Shown here in pieces: positions 23,000 to 34,279 of a DNA stretch of 64,000 nucleotides. Position numbers and translations under genes: made by a program. Within the stretch, counting starts at the first letter, position 1; every line of letters begins with the position of its first letter. The DNA lies in assembly GCA_024036415.1 (NCBI GenBank), contig JAMWET010005007.1, forward strand, positions 1,235,001-1,299,000. Direction: 5' to 3'. The notes under the pieces are model-generated. The model did no database searches. It was not told where the DNA came from and saw only the letters and a list, made by a program, of their open reading frames with translations. Source of the stretch: Prochilodus magdalenae (taxonomy: Eukaryota; Chordata; Actinopteri; Characiformes; Prochilodontidae).

Positions 23000-25900
23000 C
23001 TAAAAGGTAGGATGAGCGCTACTGTGTGGATTTGGGACTGAACCCCGCGCTGACAAAATTTTAGTAACACTTTTCTTCTGCCTTCCTACATAACATTGCC
23101 CAACATATAATGGTGGATGCCATATCGTCCCTGTCCAAGGACAAACATGTCCATAACAGCAGCATGCAGAAGACGGCCAAAACCTTCTTTGCTTTCAAAT
23201 TTGATATAAAGACTGATTTTGGGGCATTTCTATTAGATTTCTATCAATATCTATCAACCAATGTAAAAGACAGCCAACATGAATAAATGATGTAGAAAAA
23301 AGGCAACAATATGAAGATACATATTTTGTTTTGTTTCCTCAGTAAATTATAGTTCTTTACAAAAGCTTGAACACAAAATGTATCTACAGCAATGGACATT
23401 GTGCAGCAACAGCAGGTGGAAATAGGTGGGAGGAGAGGTGTATCAGGCAAGCCCAGGGCCAGAATCCGCGGGGGGAGGGAAGTGTAGTTAAAGCAGTAAG
23501 CTTTTGGTAGTGTGCACAAAATGCCATGATGACATGATGATGATGATGATGCTGACGATAATAAGGTAATCTAATCATAACACCATCATAAAGTGAGACA
23601 GTCTCCTATTGCAGGTGGTCACTCAGTCAGTCAATGTGAAATAGTGAGGCACTTGTATTGTAGCTAGCCTAGTTCCCCAAGGCAGTTACTGACAAAAGAA
23701 GTTACTCTGACAAAAACTAGCTAATTACATTTTGTCATCACTCACTCATGTACTCATCATAATTTTATTCAAATAATCAGGTATTTATGATCTCTCTTCA
23801 TCTCCCTGTCTCACTCTTTTAAAGGTTGCTTGGTTTGGGGCATTGCACTTTGCTGTCCACTGGTTCACATTTTAAACTGGATGAAATAATGTGCAATAAC
23901 ACTCTCAGTTCTAGAATAGCTTTCAGCTTTTTAACTGTGAGTTAATTGTACTTTTATTTGTACAATTGTGTGGAGACTGTATACATAGCCACCTCTCATC
24001 ACCAGCATGTTAGTAAACTGGTCCACTAGCACCGGTACACTTATCCATGGCATTTACTGGTTAGCTTTGTAGTGATTTTGTAGTGATTTTAATAGTACAG
24101 TACCCCTGTATATTTAAGGGAACCACTAGGATAGGGTACTGGTGGGTGGTTACCGACTGATGGTAGCGGGACGACTGAACCAAAATTGCCAGGGCCGGTT
24201 GTTTTGGCACACTCAAACCTGGGCAGATAAAGCACAAACTGTGATGTCCTGTAACAGTGCCACTTTTAAAGTCACAAAAATCACATTCTACTGGCATGTT
24301 TGCCTACAAGACGCTTAGCTTCATTTTATATACCTGTTAGTAATGGTTGTGGCTAAAACAACTGAACTGAATAATTAGGAGTGGCAGTCCCTATTGGACA
24401 TACTGTGTATGTAATTCCATAAAAAAGAACAGTGCTAACTAGCTAACAGTAGTAAGTAGTGACGGTTGGCTGAAAACTCATGGGAGCTCATTACAAAAGA
24501 AAACTGGACAGCGAAGGCACTCTTGACTGTTCTCGGAGCAGCATATTAGTATGAAGCAGGTGCCAAGTGTTTATAGGTTTCCTAGTGGGCAACGGTACAT
24601 GTACTAAGACACAAGTCATGTTCCCAGACAAAGAATACACAAGAGATTAATGCCCGCTCTGGTCAAACACCTACTGCTAAACAAAGATTAGAGGTTAGCA
24701 TGGTTAGATGAAAAGTATTTTTGAATAAGTGAGATGTTATAATATGTCATGTAGAATAAATCAGTACTATGCTGGGGGTAGTGCAGTATTCTAATCCTCT
24801 CTTGATGCTTATATCTAGATCTATCTAGATTCCACTTATGTCCTATAGCCATGAGAATTCGTAGTTCTGAACATCTTGTGAAATTGTTTGAGCTATGAAA
24901 AGGACTGCACTCAGAGTGCTCTATTGAGATGTAAGCTATATGGCATTTAGAGTATTTTGATTTGGTCTCAAGCAACATTAGCATACTGCCAAACTTTTAA
25001 TATCTTTATCCAAATATTGAAGATAATATAAAAAAATAAACAGCCTACCACATTGCTAGAAAGTGAAGTCATGACAATCCTTGGTAATGCTAACAAACAG
25101 AACTCTGAGGGGGTACAAGCGATTCAACAGCCATGCTTTGTGAGGAGGGAAAGGAATGAGAACCTGATCCAAAGAGCAAAAAAAGTTCTGCCTACTTCAC
25201 CTTATGCATATTTCACTAATTGTGCGTTGAATATGCAGTGGTGTGTTCTATTTTCAATCAAATGTATTTTGAGCAGGGTCTTTCGAGCTTTTGCTTATGA
25301 CTGTGCGTCCTGTAATATAACAGTCCCATGTTACCATTGCTGTTAAAGGGGACCTAAACTCGATAGATATGCATACTAGGTCCCCTGTAACTGTCACAAC
25401 AGGTCAATTTTTGTTGTCATGAAGGCTAACTAGAGTACACATAGTAAAAATTAGCATGTCACATAAGCTGTCATGACAGAAAAGGTAATGGCATCTGTCA
25501 AAACAATTACTGGATATGGCAGCACAACGCTATTACATTGAGGTAGTTTAAGGTTTTTAACTAATTTATTAATTTAGTTATGTTTATTATTAACTAAGAA
25601 TGCATTTACATTGCATGAACCTTCCCTTATACACAGCTTAATTAAATGGTTCACAATTATTTGTTGTTCCATTATCAAGGTAATGCCTAAGACCAGCCTA
25701 TGGTATCTGGCAGTTCTTTAAAATAATATTTTTGGAAAATCCTACATAAGTAAAAGTTTAGGATGTAAACACATTATTCTGATTTAAAATGTCTCTAGAT
25801 AAACCTCTAAAAGTATGTACCAAAGAACATTCATGGTTCAGCGTTCATAATTCATAAATAAAGAAAACAGTTGGGGTGTTACTGGATGTTGTTGACATAT

Positions 25901-26830
25901 GGCTTCTACTGTATGTAGTTCAGTCTTAACTTACATTTGTGTATGCAGAATCAAACCATGTGGTGATACACATTACAGAAACACGCTGGTTTTAAGGCTG
26001 TGTGATCTGAGGGATCAAAGGTCACATGAATTCAGTTGTGGCTTTTGGTCTTACACAAGCTTATGATAATGTGCTTTGTAGAGAGTAAGATACCAAAATC
26101 TTTGCAATCACTGTTTGAGAAATTACTTTTTAAGGTCCTCACCAAGAGAAAACAAATGGATTTTTTTTGCATTGTATTTGTTAACAATAATTTGTTAAAA
26201 ATTTGTTAATAATAACAAAGCAAGTAGTCAATTTAAATTAAAATAGTTTGGCATAGACACCTTTAGTATAAAAAGGTAATTAGACTGTTTGGTAACACAT
26301 GCGTTTGATAATTATTTTACTCTTGTTAGAATACTTTTTGTTGTGTACAGCTACAATATTCTGTTCATCAATACCTCTGAATCTATAACAATGTTGAAAA
26401 AATATATACTTACCTTCAAAAAATTCCACAAATCCACATGTCCGCTTGTGTGGAGTAATTTACTTGTTGCTAATTGTTGTTGAAGGTGTATCTACTGAAA
26501 TACTCAGTTACTCTCTCAGTTACTACTCATCTACTGACTGATAGAGATGGCAGAATCAGGTTAAGAGTTAACACATCCTTAATTAAGATATAGCTACTCA
26601 ACATGTGCTTTACCAAAAAGTAAAAAAAAAAATGAACCATGAGGCATGATGCATCACCTGTTGCAGCTGTTGCTGTTGTTATTGTACAAGTCCCCTAGCC
26701 ATAAACTGCTCCTGTCCCAACATTTTTTAAACTTGCATGCATCATTTCAGAATAAGCAAAATATTAGAAAAAATACTGAAGTTGATAAGAGAAAGCATTA
26801 AATATCTCATTATTGTACTGTTTTGCTTTA
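23000..26830. other. long stretch with no gene recognised
   Basis: Nearly 4 kb, AT-rich, with a short (GAT)n run at about 23,531-23,552. Open frames are under 100 codons and lack domains. Some segments may be old repeats, but I cannot name them. Confidence 0.4.
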
Positions 26831-26836
26831 TATATA

Positions 26837-27020
26837 CAGTGCCCTCCATAATTATTGGCACCCCTGGTTAAGATGTGTTCTTTAGCTTCTCACAAAAAAA
26901 GTAATAAAAGAGTAAGATCCAACCTTTAACTCAAGTGTATTTATTCAGTAGGAAAAAAATCCCACATTAAGAAATAATTGTTTAACATCAAATCATGTGT
27001 GCCACAATTATTAGCACCCC
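26837..27020 (+). repeat. left terminal inverted repeat of transposon C
   Basis: Outer direct repeat at about 26,850-26,865, inner one at about 27,005-27,020. It pairs with 28,190-28,396. Confidence 0.85.
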
Positions 27021-27025
27021 TGATG

Positions 27026-28030
27026 TTAATACTTTGTACAACCCCCTTTTGCCAACAAAACAGCACCTAATCTTCTCCTATAATGTTTCACAAGATGGGA
27101 GAATACAGAAAGAGGGATCTTTGACCATTCCTCTTTGCACATTCTCTCTAAATCATCCAGCGACCTGGGTCCTCTCCTCTGCACGCTCCTCTTCAGCTCA
27201 CCCCACAGGTTTTCAATGGGGTTGAGGTCTGGGGACTGAGATGGCCATGGGAGGAGCTTGATTCTGTGTGTGGTGAACCATTTCTGTGTAGATTTGGCCA
27301 TATGTTTAGAGTCATTATCTTGCTGAAAGACCCAGTGACGACCCATCTTCAGCTTTCGGGCAGAAGTCACCAGATTTTGTTTTAAAATGTCCTGGTATTT
27401 CAAAGCATTCATGATGCCATGCACCCTAACAAGGTTCCCAGGGCCTTTGGACGAGAAAAAGGCCCACAGCATCACTGATCCTCCCCCGTATTTCACAGTG
27501 GGCATGAGGTGCTTTTCTGCATACTCAGCTCTTGTGTTACGCCAGACCCACTTAGAGCATTTGTTGCCAAAAAGCTCTATCTTTGTTTCATCTGACCAAA
27601 GCACACAGTCCCAGTTTAAGTCCCAGTAACGCTTAGCAGAATCCAAACATTTGCGTTTATGATTGTGAGTGAGAAAAGGTTTTTTCCGTGCATGCCTCCC
27701 AAACAGCTTGTTGGCATGTAGATAGCGCCTGATGGTTGTTTTGGAGACTTTATGACCCCAAGAAGCTACCATTTGTTGCAATTCTGTAACAGTGAGCTGT
27801 GGAGAACTTTTTATCATCCTCCTCACTGTGCGTGGTGGCAAAATAAACTTGCGTCCTCGTCCAGGCTTGTTTACCACTGTTCCAGTTGTTTTAAACTTCT
27901 TAATAATTCCTCTGACAGTAGATATGGACAGGTGTAGGCGAGTGGCTATTTTCTTGTAGCCATTGTCTGACTTGTGAAGGTCAACACACATCTGCCTTAC
28001 TTGAATGGTATGTTCCTTTGTCTTTCCCAT
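27026..28030 (-). CDS. Tc1-like DD34E transposase, intact frame (334 aa)
   Basis: It catalyses excision and TA-targeted reinsertion of element C in the nucleus. I chose the start at 28,030 (MGKTKEHTIQV), which matches the usual M.KTKE start of these proteins. The frame extends nine codons upstream (MTQGPFLFN), but that is probably 5' leader. Approximate domain order: first helix-turn-helix, residues 10-48 (VRQMCVDLHKSDNGYKKIA...STVRGIIKKF); basic GRPR-like linker, 55-62 (KPGRGRK); second HTH, 70-112 (RTVRRMIKSSP...SKTTIRRYL); catalytic domain with Asp147 (WSDETKIELFG), Asp238 (QQDNDSKHMAKS) and Glu273 ([13 protein letters not shown]). There are 34 residues between the last two, the DD34E signature. 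A GGGSVMLW glycine box lies at about 182-189. The length matches the usual 330-345 residues. The common PKHTA after the second Asp reads SKHMA here, a possible weakening. No frameshift or internal stop is seen. Activity is untested. Confidence 0.95.
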   Translation of the reverse strand: MGKTKEHTIQVRQMCVDLHKSDNGYKKIATRLHLSISTVRGIIKKFKTTGTVVNKPGRGRKFILPPRTVRRMIKSSPQLTVTELQQMVASWGHKVSKTTIRRYLHANKLFGRHARKKPFLTHNHKRKCLDSAKRYWDLNWDCVLWSDETKIELFGNKCSKWVWRNTRAEYAEKHLMPTVKYGGGSVMLWAFFSSKGPGNLVRVHGIMNALKYQDILKQNLVTSARKLKMGRHWVFQQDNDSKHMAKSTQKWFTTHRIKLLPWPSQSPDLNPIENLWGELKRSVQRRGPRSLDDLERMCKEEWSKIPLSVFSHLVKHYRRRLGAVLLAKGGCTKY

Positions 28031-28189
28031 GTTGAAGAGAAATGGCCCCTGTGTCACGTCATATTTATAGCCCAGGGAAACAGGAAGTGAATTACTAATT
28101 AAATGTTCCTACATACTCTGATCAACTTCGTAAACTACTGTAGAAGTGACAGAAATACTTTTATTAAATTTATTTCCTAAGAATTGTTA

Positions 28190-28396
28190 GGGGTGCCAAT
28201 AATTGTGGAACAGGTGATTTTATGAAGAATAATTATTTCTTAGTCAGGGATTTTATTTCCCCCTTAAAAAGAGTTAAAGGTTGGATTTTACTCTTTTTTT
28301 CCATCATGGTCCTATATTATTTTGAAGAAAACTCAATTTATGAGAAGCTAAAGAACACATCTTAACCAGGGGTGCCAATATTTATGGAGGGCACTG
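28190..28396 (-). repeat. right terminal inverted repeat of transposon C
   Basis: Inverse partner of 26,837-27,020. The outer end is nearly identical, the interior is diverged and longer. Confidence 0.85.
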
Positions 28397-28399
28397 TAT

Positions 28400-28640
28400 A
28401 TATAGGCCACAGTAGATTTACTGCCCTGACTGTTTTTAAAAAGTGAGATTTGTACACACTTATTATACACAGGTACACTTATAGAAGTGATGGTGTTGAC
28501 ATAATCAGCTTCAGCGGTGTGTGAATGCGTCCCCAAACAAACACACTGCCTCTACAGCCATCGGTAGTGACACGCACTGATGGATGCTGGAGCGTGTGAG
28601 CACGGGCATGTGCTGGAGCTTATGAAATAACCATGACATG
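28400..28640. other. no gene recognised
   Basis: Short unannotated gap after element C. Confidence 0.4.
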
Positions 28641-29480
28641 TGGCCAAATAATTTACATGCTCTCAATTTTGACTCACTGAGAGAGGGTCCTTTGGCTTAT
28701 CAGCGCTTAAAAACGCATCCTTTAAAAGCCGCAGGCAAATGACACAGCCCGGGAATTTAATGATTTTATGAATCAGAAGCTTCTCTCGGTGGCTCTCATG
28801 AGATGGACTGAGATAGGCAGGGGGAATGTGGGGGGGGGTAGTTAGAGAGGTGGACTCATGGGTAGTTTTGCAGGCTTGAAGGCTTTTCTCTGCCATTATC
28901 TTGGGAAAGCATACATAGCCTGTCCTTAATGTTTTGTTGCATGCTGCTCTAAGGTCTCCATTATGCTGTTTTCTCTATGATTTAAACAGCACTGTTTTCA
29001 CTGAAGCTACAGCGTGTAGTACAAGTCTCTTAAAATCCCTAATAAATATGAAATTGCATGTGATGTGTTTTTCTCCCCTCTCTCTCTCTTGCTCACTCTC
29101 TGGCTCTCACTATGCGCTTTGATCATGCAATCCCATGACAGATCCATCAGGACTCTCTTCATCTCTTGCAGAAATGGGCTGTGCTTAATTGGTGCTACCA
29201 GGAATATATCAAAGCGGCAAAAACCGGATGCTCGCCGAACGGCGTACACAAACCTCCAGAATCAACGGCTTAGACCGCCGGCCGCTTAAGAGAGAGCGGC
29301 CCACAGAAATGTTTTCAGAATGACAGGTGCACAAGGCGACCACAACTTTAGTACATCATGACAGAAATCCTCTTCTGTGTAGTACTGGGGGTTGTCGCAG
29401 CAGGGCCCTTATTCTAATCTTATTTAACAGTCTCTGCCTGACGCTCAATTCATTGCCGGCCCGCTAAGATTGGAGAATTT
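28640..29480. other. candidate conserved non-coding block (unverified)
   Basis: Repeat-poor, with TTTGGCTTATCAGCGCTTAA, GGGAATTTAATGATTTTATG and CGACCACAACTTTAGTAC. Composition is even apart from a G run near 28,830 and a CT run near 29,080. Frames here have no domain. Enhancer-like by texture. Confidence 0.3.
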
Positions 29481-30140
29481 CCAAACAATCCCGAGTTCAC
29501 CCAAGCTTGGAATTGGTTTTCTGTGGAACATCTCCCTCCTCCTCCCTTTGGGCACTTTACCAATTTGACCAAATTTGTTCCATCGCCGGTTCTAAGCACC
29601 AGAAGTGTTTTTTTTTTTCTTCGGCCCTTCCACAGCACGTCTGCTCCCACACATTTGCACATTCTTCGCAGAACATTAGTGGCTTTGTTAGAAGCAGGGG
29701 GTCCAAGGCCATTTTATCTGAAGACTCGAGGTCAGACTGAATAAAATTTCTCAGGATGAAGCCCCTGGCTTAAGGTCAGTATTTATCTCAAATGTGTTTA
29801 TGCAGATGGAGTAAATGGACATTTAGTAGCGAAGGAAAGCTACGGAGTTCTTTCTATCTGGCTAGTAATGGTCAGCCACTACTCATGTCAGTTGATCTCA
29901 GTTGATTTGGTTGCAGCAATTTTGACACTGGAGAGTTACTTAAAACTCAGATAGAAAAGGAAATTAAAAAGAAGAATGTTTTCTGAGACATGTTGGTTAT
30001 TAGCTCCCACTGACTATGCTGTTTATACAGTCCTAGATGCTAAAGTATCTGTCAACTGAGCCTACTAATGGTCGTTCTACCAGTAGAATGGAAATCTTAC
30101 TCACTCACGCACTCACCTTCTAAACCATGTAATTTCTTTG
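29480..30140. other. no gene recognised
   Basis: Overlapping short frames at 29,450-29,744 on both strands have no recognisable homology. Confidence 0.4.
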
Positions 30141-30144
30141 GGTC

Positions 30145-30432
30145 ACAGGAGGTGCTAAAGCTCATGTCAGCGTTCAGTGGGCAGAAGGCAGGGAACTCCC
30201 TGGACAGGCCACTAGTTCATCGCACAGACAGACAATCGCTCACACTTAGGGGGCAATTTAGCATCGCCAGTTCACCTGACTGCATGTCTTTGAACTGTAG
30301 GAGGAAACCCCACACAGACACAGAGAGATCATGCAAACTCCACACAGAAAAGATCCCGGACACCCTGGCCAGGAATCAAACCCAGGCCCCTCTTGCTGTT
30401 AGATGACAGCACTACCCATTGCACCACCATGC
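30145..30432 (-). mobile_element. tRNA-derived SINE, nearly complete
   Basis: Read on the minus strand, it starts with a tRNA-like head. The A box TGGTGCAATGG at 30,416-30,426 fits TRGYNNARNNG. The B box GGTTTGATTCC at 30,372-30,382 has one change from GGTTCRANNCC. Their spacing of about 34 bp suits an RNA polymerase III internal promoter. The body contains the teleost-typical words GGTTTCCTCC (30,299-30,308 region), CATGCAGTCAGGTGAACTGG and CCTGTCCAGGGAGTTCCC. A frame across it on the plus strand (30,068-30,406) is a repeat shadow. Confidence 0.75.
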
Positions 30433-30579
30433 TGAAAATGGAAATCATATTTTAAATTAATGCACACTATTACATTAACTAGGACACTGTTGAATCTCTG
30501 TATGTGAACTGCTGTAGCTGTTGTTGGGGTGACAACCTACTGCTTTAAAAACAACCCACACCTCTCCACAACCAACACC

Positions 30580-30998
30580 TCTCCCATCACATGCAGCTTG
30601 ACTTATTCTCACATAGTTCCTGTAGATTTTGCGGTAGAGGTGGAGTGACACCAGGCCTTCTGGATGTGTGGCATGTGACAACAAACCTTTCATGTTGATG
30701 CTAACCACAGTGCCTCTATACACTGATTTGTTGTTTGTCTCCACCAAAACAAAAATGGGACTTGATGCTGCCATTCGGAGTCACATAGAATGACTCATGG
30801 TGGGTGTCGCTGAATGTTCACAGTCGTGGCTGTTGGGTCAATCAGGTACAGCGATAAGGCCCATCCTTGCTTACATCACAAACATGTAAAACTTGAATTA
30901 TTCACATGTCTCATGATGTCAAATCTACTCACCAAGTGTCATTACTGTCAAATGATCCCTACAACTATTTGTGCAACTCCTCTTTTGACAGTGAGTGT
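30580..30998 (-). mobile_element. decayed Tc1-like copy, family F (3' truncated)
   Basis: Read on the minus strand from 30,998, it has ACTCACTGTCAAAAGAGG, then ACACTTGGTGAGTAGATTTG, AATAATTCAAGTTTTACATG, GGGCCTTATCGCTGTACCTG and later AGAAGGCCTGGTGTCACT with CCGCAAAATCTACAGGAACT. The same words occur in order in the 33.6-, 35.5- and 45.7-kb copies. The 99-codon minus frame at 30,475-30,774 is a partly readable transposase remnant fused to flank, not a gene. Confidence 0.7.
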
Positions 30999-30999
30999 C

Positions 31000-31590
31000 A
31001 TTTTATCTGCCATTATTGAAGAAAAAACGTAGTTCTTCTGACGGTCCTCCAAAACTAAAATGCAAAATATGTATTCGATGGCTGCTGTGAAATTTCATCA
31101 GTTGAAAGGTTCTTTAGGGTAGGACGTCCCTTATTAACACTGCAGATAAATGCACAGTCTACAAGGTTTCTCACGGACTGGGGTATGGGGTGTTGGGTTA
31201 TCTATGATTGTTACCCCATGCAGGCCCACCAAACAATTATCATGCTTCAGGAAATCCACTAGGTTGTACATATTTCTGTTGTGGAAAGCAACACACAGCA
31301 AAGCAACACAAACTTGGCTCTCTTGTGAACATGTGGTTTGTTTGGATAGATCTACCATGGATCTTTCACCCCATCCTTACACATTATATCTGCCATTTGG
31401 ACATGCTTTTATAAGGTCAAACACAGACATAAAATATACAGATATTAAAAACTCCAAAGAATTCGATAAAAATGCAACAAAAAATATTACATTAATAATA
31501 ATAATAATAATACAATAGTGTGTTTTAGTCACTCCTCCCTGTTCAGTGCCATATTGTTGTACCCTGGTATTGAACAATCAATGGCCTGTT
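31000..31590. other. no gene recognised
   Basis: Gap between two repeats. Overlapping frames near 31,134-31,518 show no domain. Confidence 0.4.
31492..31512 (+). repeat. (AAT)n microsatellite
   Basis: Seven AAT units. Confidence 0.85.
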
Positions 31591-31594
31591 ACCA

Positions 31595-31955
31595 CTTCAC
31601 GGCTCAGTGGTTGGGGACCTCTGCTTCAGGGAGCCAAAACTGGTTCTTCTATGCATAACATAGGTGTGCATAATCAACGGGCCACTGAGTGCATGTGTGC
31701 TCGACCTCTCAGCTTTTTAAAATCCCAGAGCAATCAATCGCGAGAAGCCCTTGACTATAACTTCACACTCGGCTGTCAGGAAAAAGGTTCCCCTTTTGAA
31801 TCTTGCCTCCTGTCAAGGTTTCTCCTTTGGTCTCTCCTGCCACTGTCTCTCATGGCTTTCTCATTAACGGTCTGGACACTGTGACAAGATGCTTTGTGAG
31901 AATGTGCATTGTAAAAAGCCCTATACAAATAAATCTGAACTGAAGTGAATTGGAT
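31595..31955 (+). repeat. dispersed repeat ending in a fish-type 3' tail
   Basis: The segment ends TGTAAAAAGCCCTATACAAATAAATCTGAACTGAAG. This resembles the '...TACAAATAAA(A/T)TTGAATTGAA' tail of many teleost retroposons. The upstream part (CAAGGTTTCTCCTTTGG, CTCTCATGGC) fits the same repeat class. A 112-codon frame over it is not a gene. Confidence 0.5.
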
Positions 31956-32039
31956 TAAGAGCCGTGCCACAGTACAAGTAATTCAAGGCCATGCATATGA
32001 TTTTCCTTCCGTCATATTCCCATCCAGTCAAACACTGAA

Positions 32040-33110
32040 ATGTCCCAGATTCCATCAACTTTAACAAACCCCCTATTCACTGAGTGCTGGAGCCGCAGTT
32101 TTTGAAACACTCGCTCTCAAAGCCAAACATCGATCAATCACGTTCTGTTTGAATTCAGGCAAGAGGGGAATGAGAAGCATTCGCGTTAAAAATGCATCAC
32201 ATTTTTAAACAACCGGTAATTATCCGTGAATGGCCACGCTTGTTCTGTCCGGAATTATAGCCACAATAAACCGGAATGCTTTGCTCCAACACTAGCCCAC
32301 TGCCCTTAAACTGAAAGATCCCTTCAGCAACATTTTGCTAAAGAATCATTGCTTTTAATGGAGCAACTTCCAACCTCACTCCTTGTAGGTGCATTACAAA
32401 CAATGCATATGGCCTACTGCTCTGTGCTGCTCTGTTAATTCCCCAAATGGCGCCATCTTCCTAATCGCCTGGTGATAATACTAATCTTGGTGAACTTTTG
32501 TTTCTTGGACGTCTAATGCAAGACAAAGACTCCTTAGCAGAGGCACCTGTCCACATGATGTATGAGCAGGGCACAATGGGCTACTAAAAGTTGATATACT
32601 GTAATTGTGTGCGATGATTAGAGGTATAAAACCTCCTGTAAATGCCCCATTGGGATTGGCAATATTAACTCGTCCACTGAAATGCACGCCCACTGCTTTT
32701 TTTAATTTAAAGGACGAGTGTTGGCGGAAAGACGGTTTGAGAAGCTCCTTGGCAATAGAGGTTTACGTATAGATAAAGACCTGAATGCTTCATAAACCGT
32801 TACTTTAGAGCTGCGAAGATAAGTGTGAGAATTAGGCAGCCGTTAAAGTGCGAGTGTGTAAACTCTGCAGCGGGTTTTGGGGGCACCGCAGCCGCAGCAG
32901 CAGCAGCAGCAGCAGCTAAGAACAGCTTCGGGCGGCAAAAGCAATTAAGAAAAACTTAAAATAATTTGAACTAATTCTTTTCTCGTTATCTGCAGAAAAT
33001 AAAGCATTATATGTTGATTATGAGTTGAGAAAAAGTCCTTTATCTGCAGTGAGAATACCTTATGCTGAGACGGCTGCTTTCAAGAGGCTGCTTCAGGGGA
33101 TAACATGAAT
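32040..33110. other. candidate conserved non-coding block (unverified)
   Basis: Balanced and largely repeat-free: AACCGGTAATTATCCGTGAA, GGAATTATAGCCACAATAAA, TTAGAGGTATAAAACCTCC and GGCAGCCGTTAAAGTGCG. It includes a (GCA)n tract. The texture is that of a gene-desert enhancer. Confidence 0.3.
32892..32916 (+). repeat. (GCA)n trinucleotide tract
   Basis: About eight CAG units in otherwise unique sequence. No open frame supports a coding poly-Gln. Confidence 0.9.
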
Positions 33111-33136
33111 GGAATTCTCCTTTTCTGTCTTTACTT

Positions 33137-33160
33137 TCTCTCTCTCTCTCTCTCTCTCTT
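33137..33160 (+). repeat. (TC)n microsatellite
   Basis: Twelve CT units. Confidence 0.9.
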
Positions 33161-33600
33161 TTCTACTTGCAGTCTTTGCTTTTTCTTCTCCCACTGCATT
33201 TTTTTCTCGCCTTCACTTTCATAGTTAAGATTCATTAAACATGGTGTCATTGCGAGTTAGCCTTCACCTGTCCAAATCAGCCACTACTGCCATGTCCATT
33301 TGCTTTTGGAAACAATTTGCTGGTGTGGATTTGGATCTGTGCTTTGGAGGGTTTCTGTGTGCGGTGGCATCAGTGCTGAACCGTAACAGCTAGGCCTTTG
33401 GTTTGGGTCATAAATGTGAAAACATGAAGTAAAAAACGATTTTACAACTATGCTCATTTCTGCTACCACCTTTATGGGATTCTAGCAATTAGTTATCACT
33501 TACTGTAGCTAACATTTCTTGGCAGCTGTAATTAAACACAGACATTTTGAGCTTCTAAAAGACATTCCAGGTTTTATTAAAGCTTGGGAGACATATTAGT
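33160..33600. other. no gene recognised
   Basis: Nothing identified between the CT tract and the family F copy. Confidence 0.4.
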
Positions 33601-33603
33601 ATA

Positions 33604-34270
33604 TACACTCATCATCAGAAGAATAGCTGCACCTAGGGGGAAGCGTGGGATTGCAATGCTGTTGGGAAGGAAGATAAATGTTACCAAGAACAATAAATGA
33701 TGATACATTAAGACTGATATGATATGATATGATATATGATATGATATGATATGATATGATAATATACTAATATTTATTGAGCTACACCTAAAGAAGTAGT
33801 GTCTTTTAGTATGGCGTTCGGCTGCCAAGTTTGCTAATGCAACATCGCAGATGTCTCGACATGGAGTAGCAGAGTTTCCTAATGGTGTCCTGTGATAATC
33901 CATCCCATGCAACTTGAATATTCTCACACAGTTCTTGCAGATTTTGTGGCAGGGGTGGAGGTGAAGTGACACCAGGCCTTCTGAAAATGTGACAACAAAC
34001 CCTTCATCATGGCCCTAACCTCTGTGCCTCCACACAGTGATCCTTGGTTGTCTCCTGCAAGGAAAAAAGGGACACGTCACTGAAGATGACCTGCTGCCTT
34101 CCTGAGTCACTCCATGACAATCTGGCATGACACTATTGCAGTCTTTGCTAACGTTGACGTGGTGTTAAGGGCAGTCTTTGTTAGATCAGTCAGCTACAGT
34201 AATAAGGTGTGTCCTTGCTTACTTAATGCCGAGTTTGAAGCTTGGATTATTCATGTGTCACAATGTGAAA
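33604..34270 (-). mobile_element. decayed Tc1-like copy, family F (longest remnant)
   Basis: On the plus strand its left edge is the inverse of the element's 3' end (TACACTCATCATCAGAAGAA, then GGAAGCGTGGGATTGCAATG). Read on the minus strand, the body holds GTCATCTTCAGTGACGTGTC (FSDVS where FSDES is usual), GGCACAGAGGTTAGGGCC and AGAAGGCCTGGTGTCACTTC, and then CTGTGTGAGAATATTCAAG. The 131-codon minus frame at 33,577-33,972 is a partial remnant that runs into a microsatellite. The 5' inverted repeat is lost near 34,270. Confidence 0.72.
33715..33762 (+). repeat. (GATAT)n microsatellite inside a transposon remnant
   Basis: About nine GATAT units with one imperfect unit, expanded inside the family F 3' end. 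Confidence 0.92.
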
Positions 34271-34279
34271 CCTTTTTAG

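Larger units (their letters stand above)
26837..28396 (-). mobile_element. Tc1-like transposon C, full-length with intact transposase
   Basis: The 1,560-bp element begins CAGTGCCCTCCATAATTATT and ends with GGAGGGCACTG. TA flanks both sides (26,835-26,836 and 28,397-28,398) inside a TATATA context. The inverted repeats (about 26,837-27,020 and 28,190-28,396) each carry an outer and an inner ATTATTGGCACCCCT-like direct repeat, so it is also IR/DR type. The first 48 bases of the two ends differ at one position, but the middles differ more, including indels. The transposase reads on the minus strand without interruption. The family is clearly different from elements A and B. Confidence 0.94.

Noticed and set aside
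32892..32916. Coding poly-glutamine tract
   Set aside because: No open frame of useful length surrounds the (GCA)n run, and the neighbouring sequence reads as non-coding.
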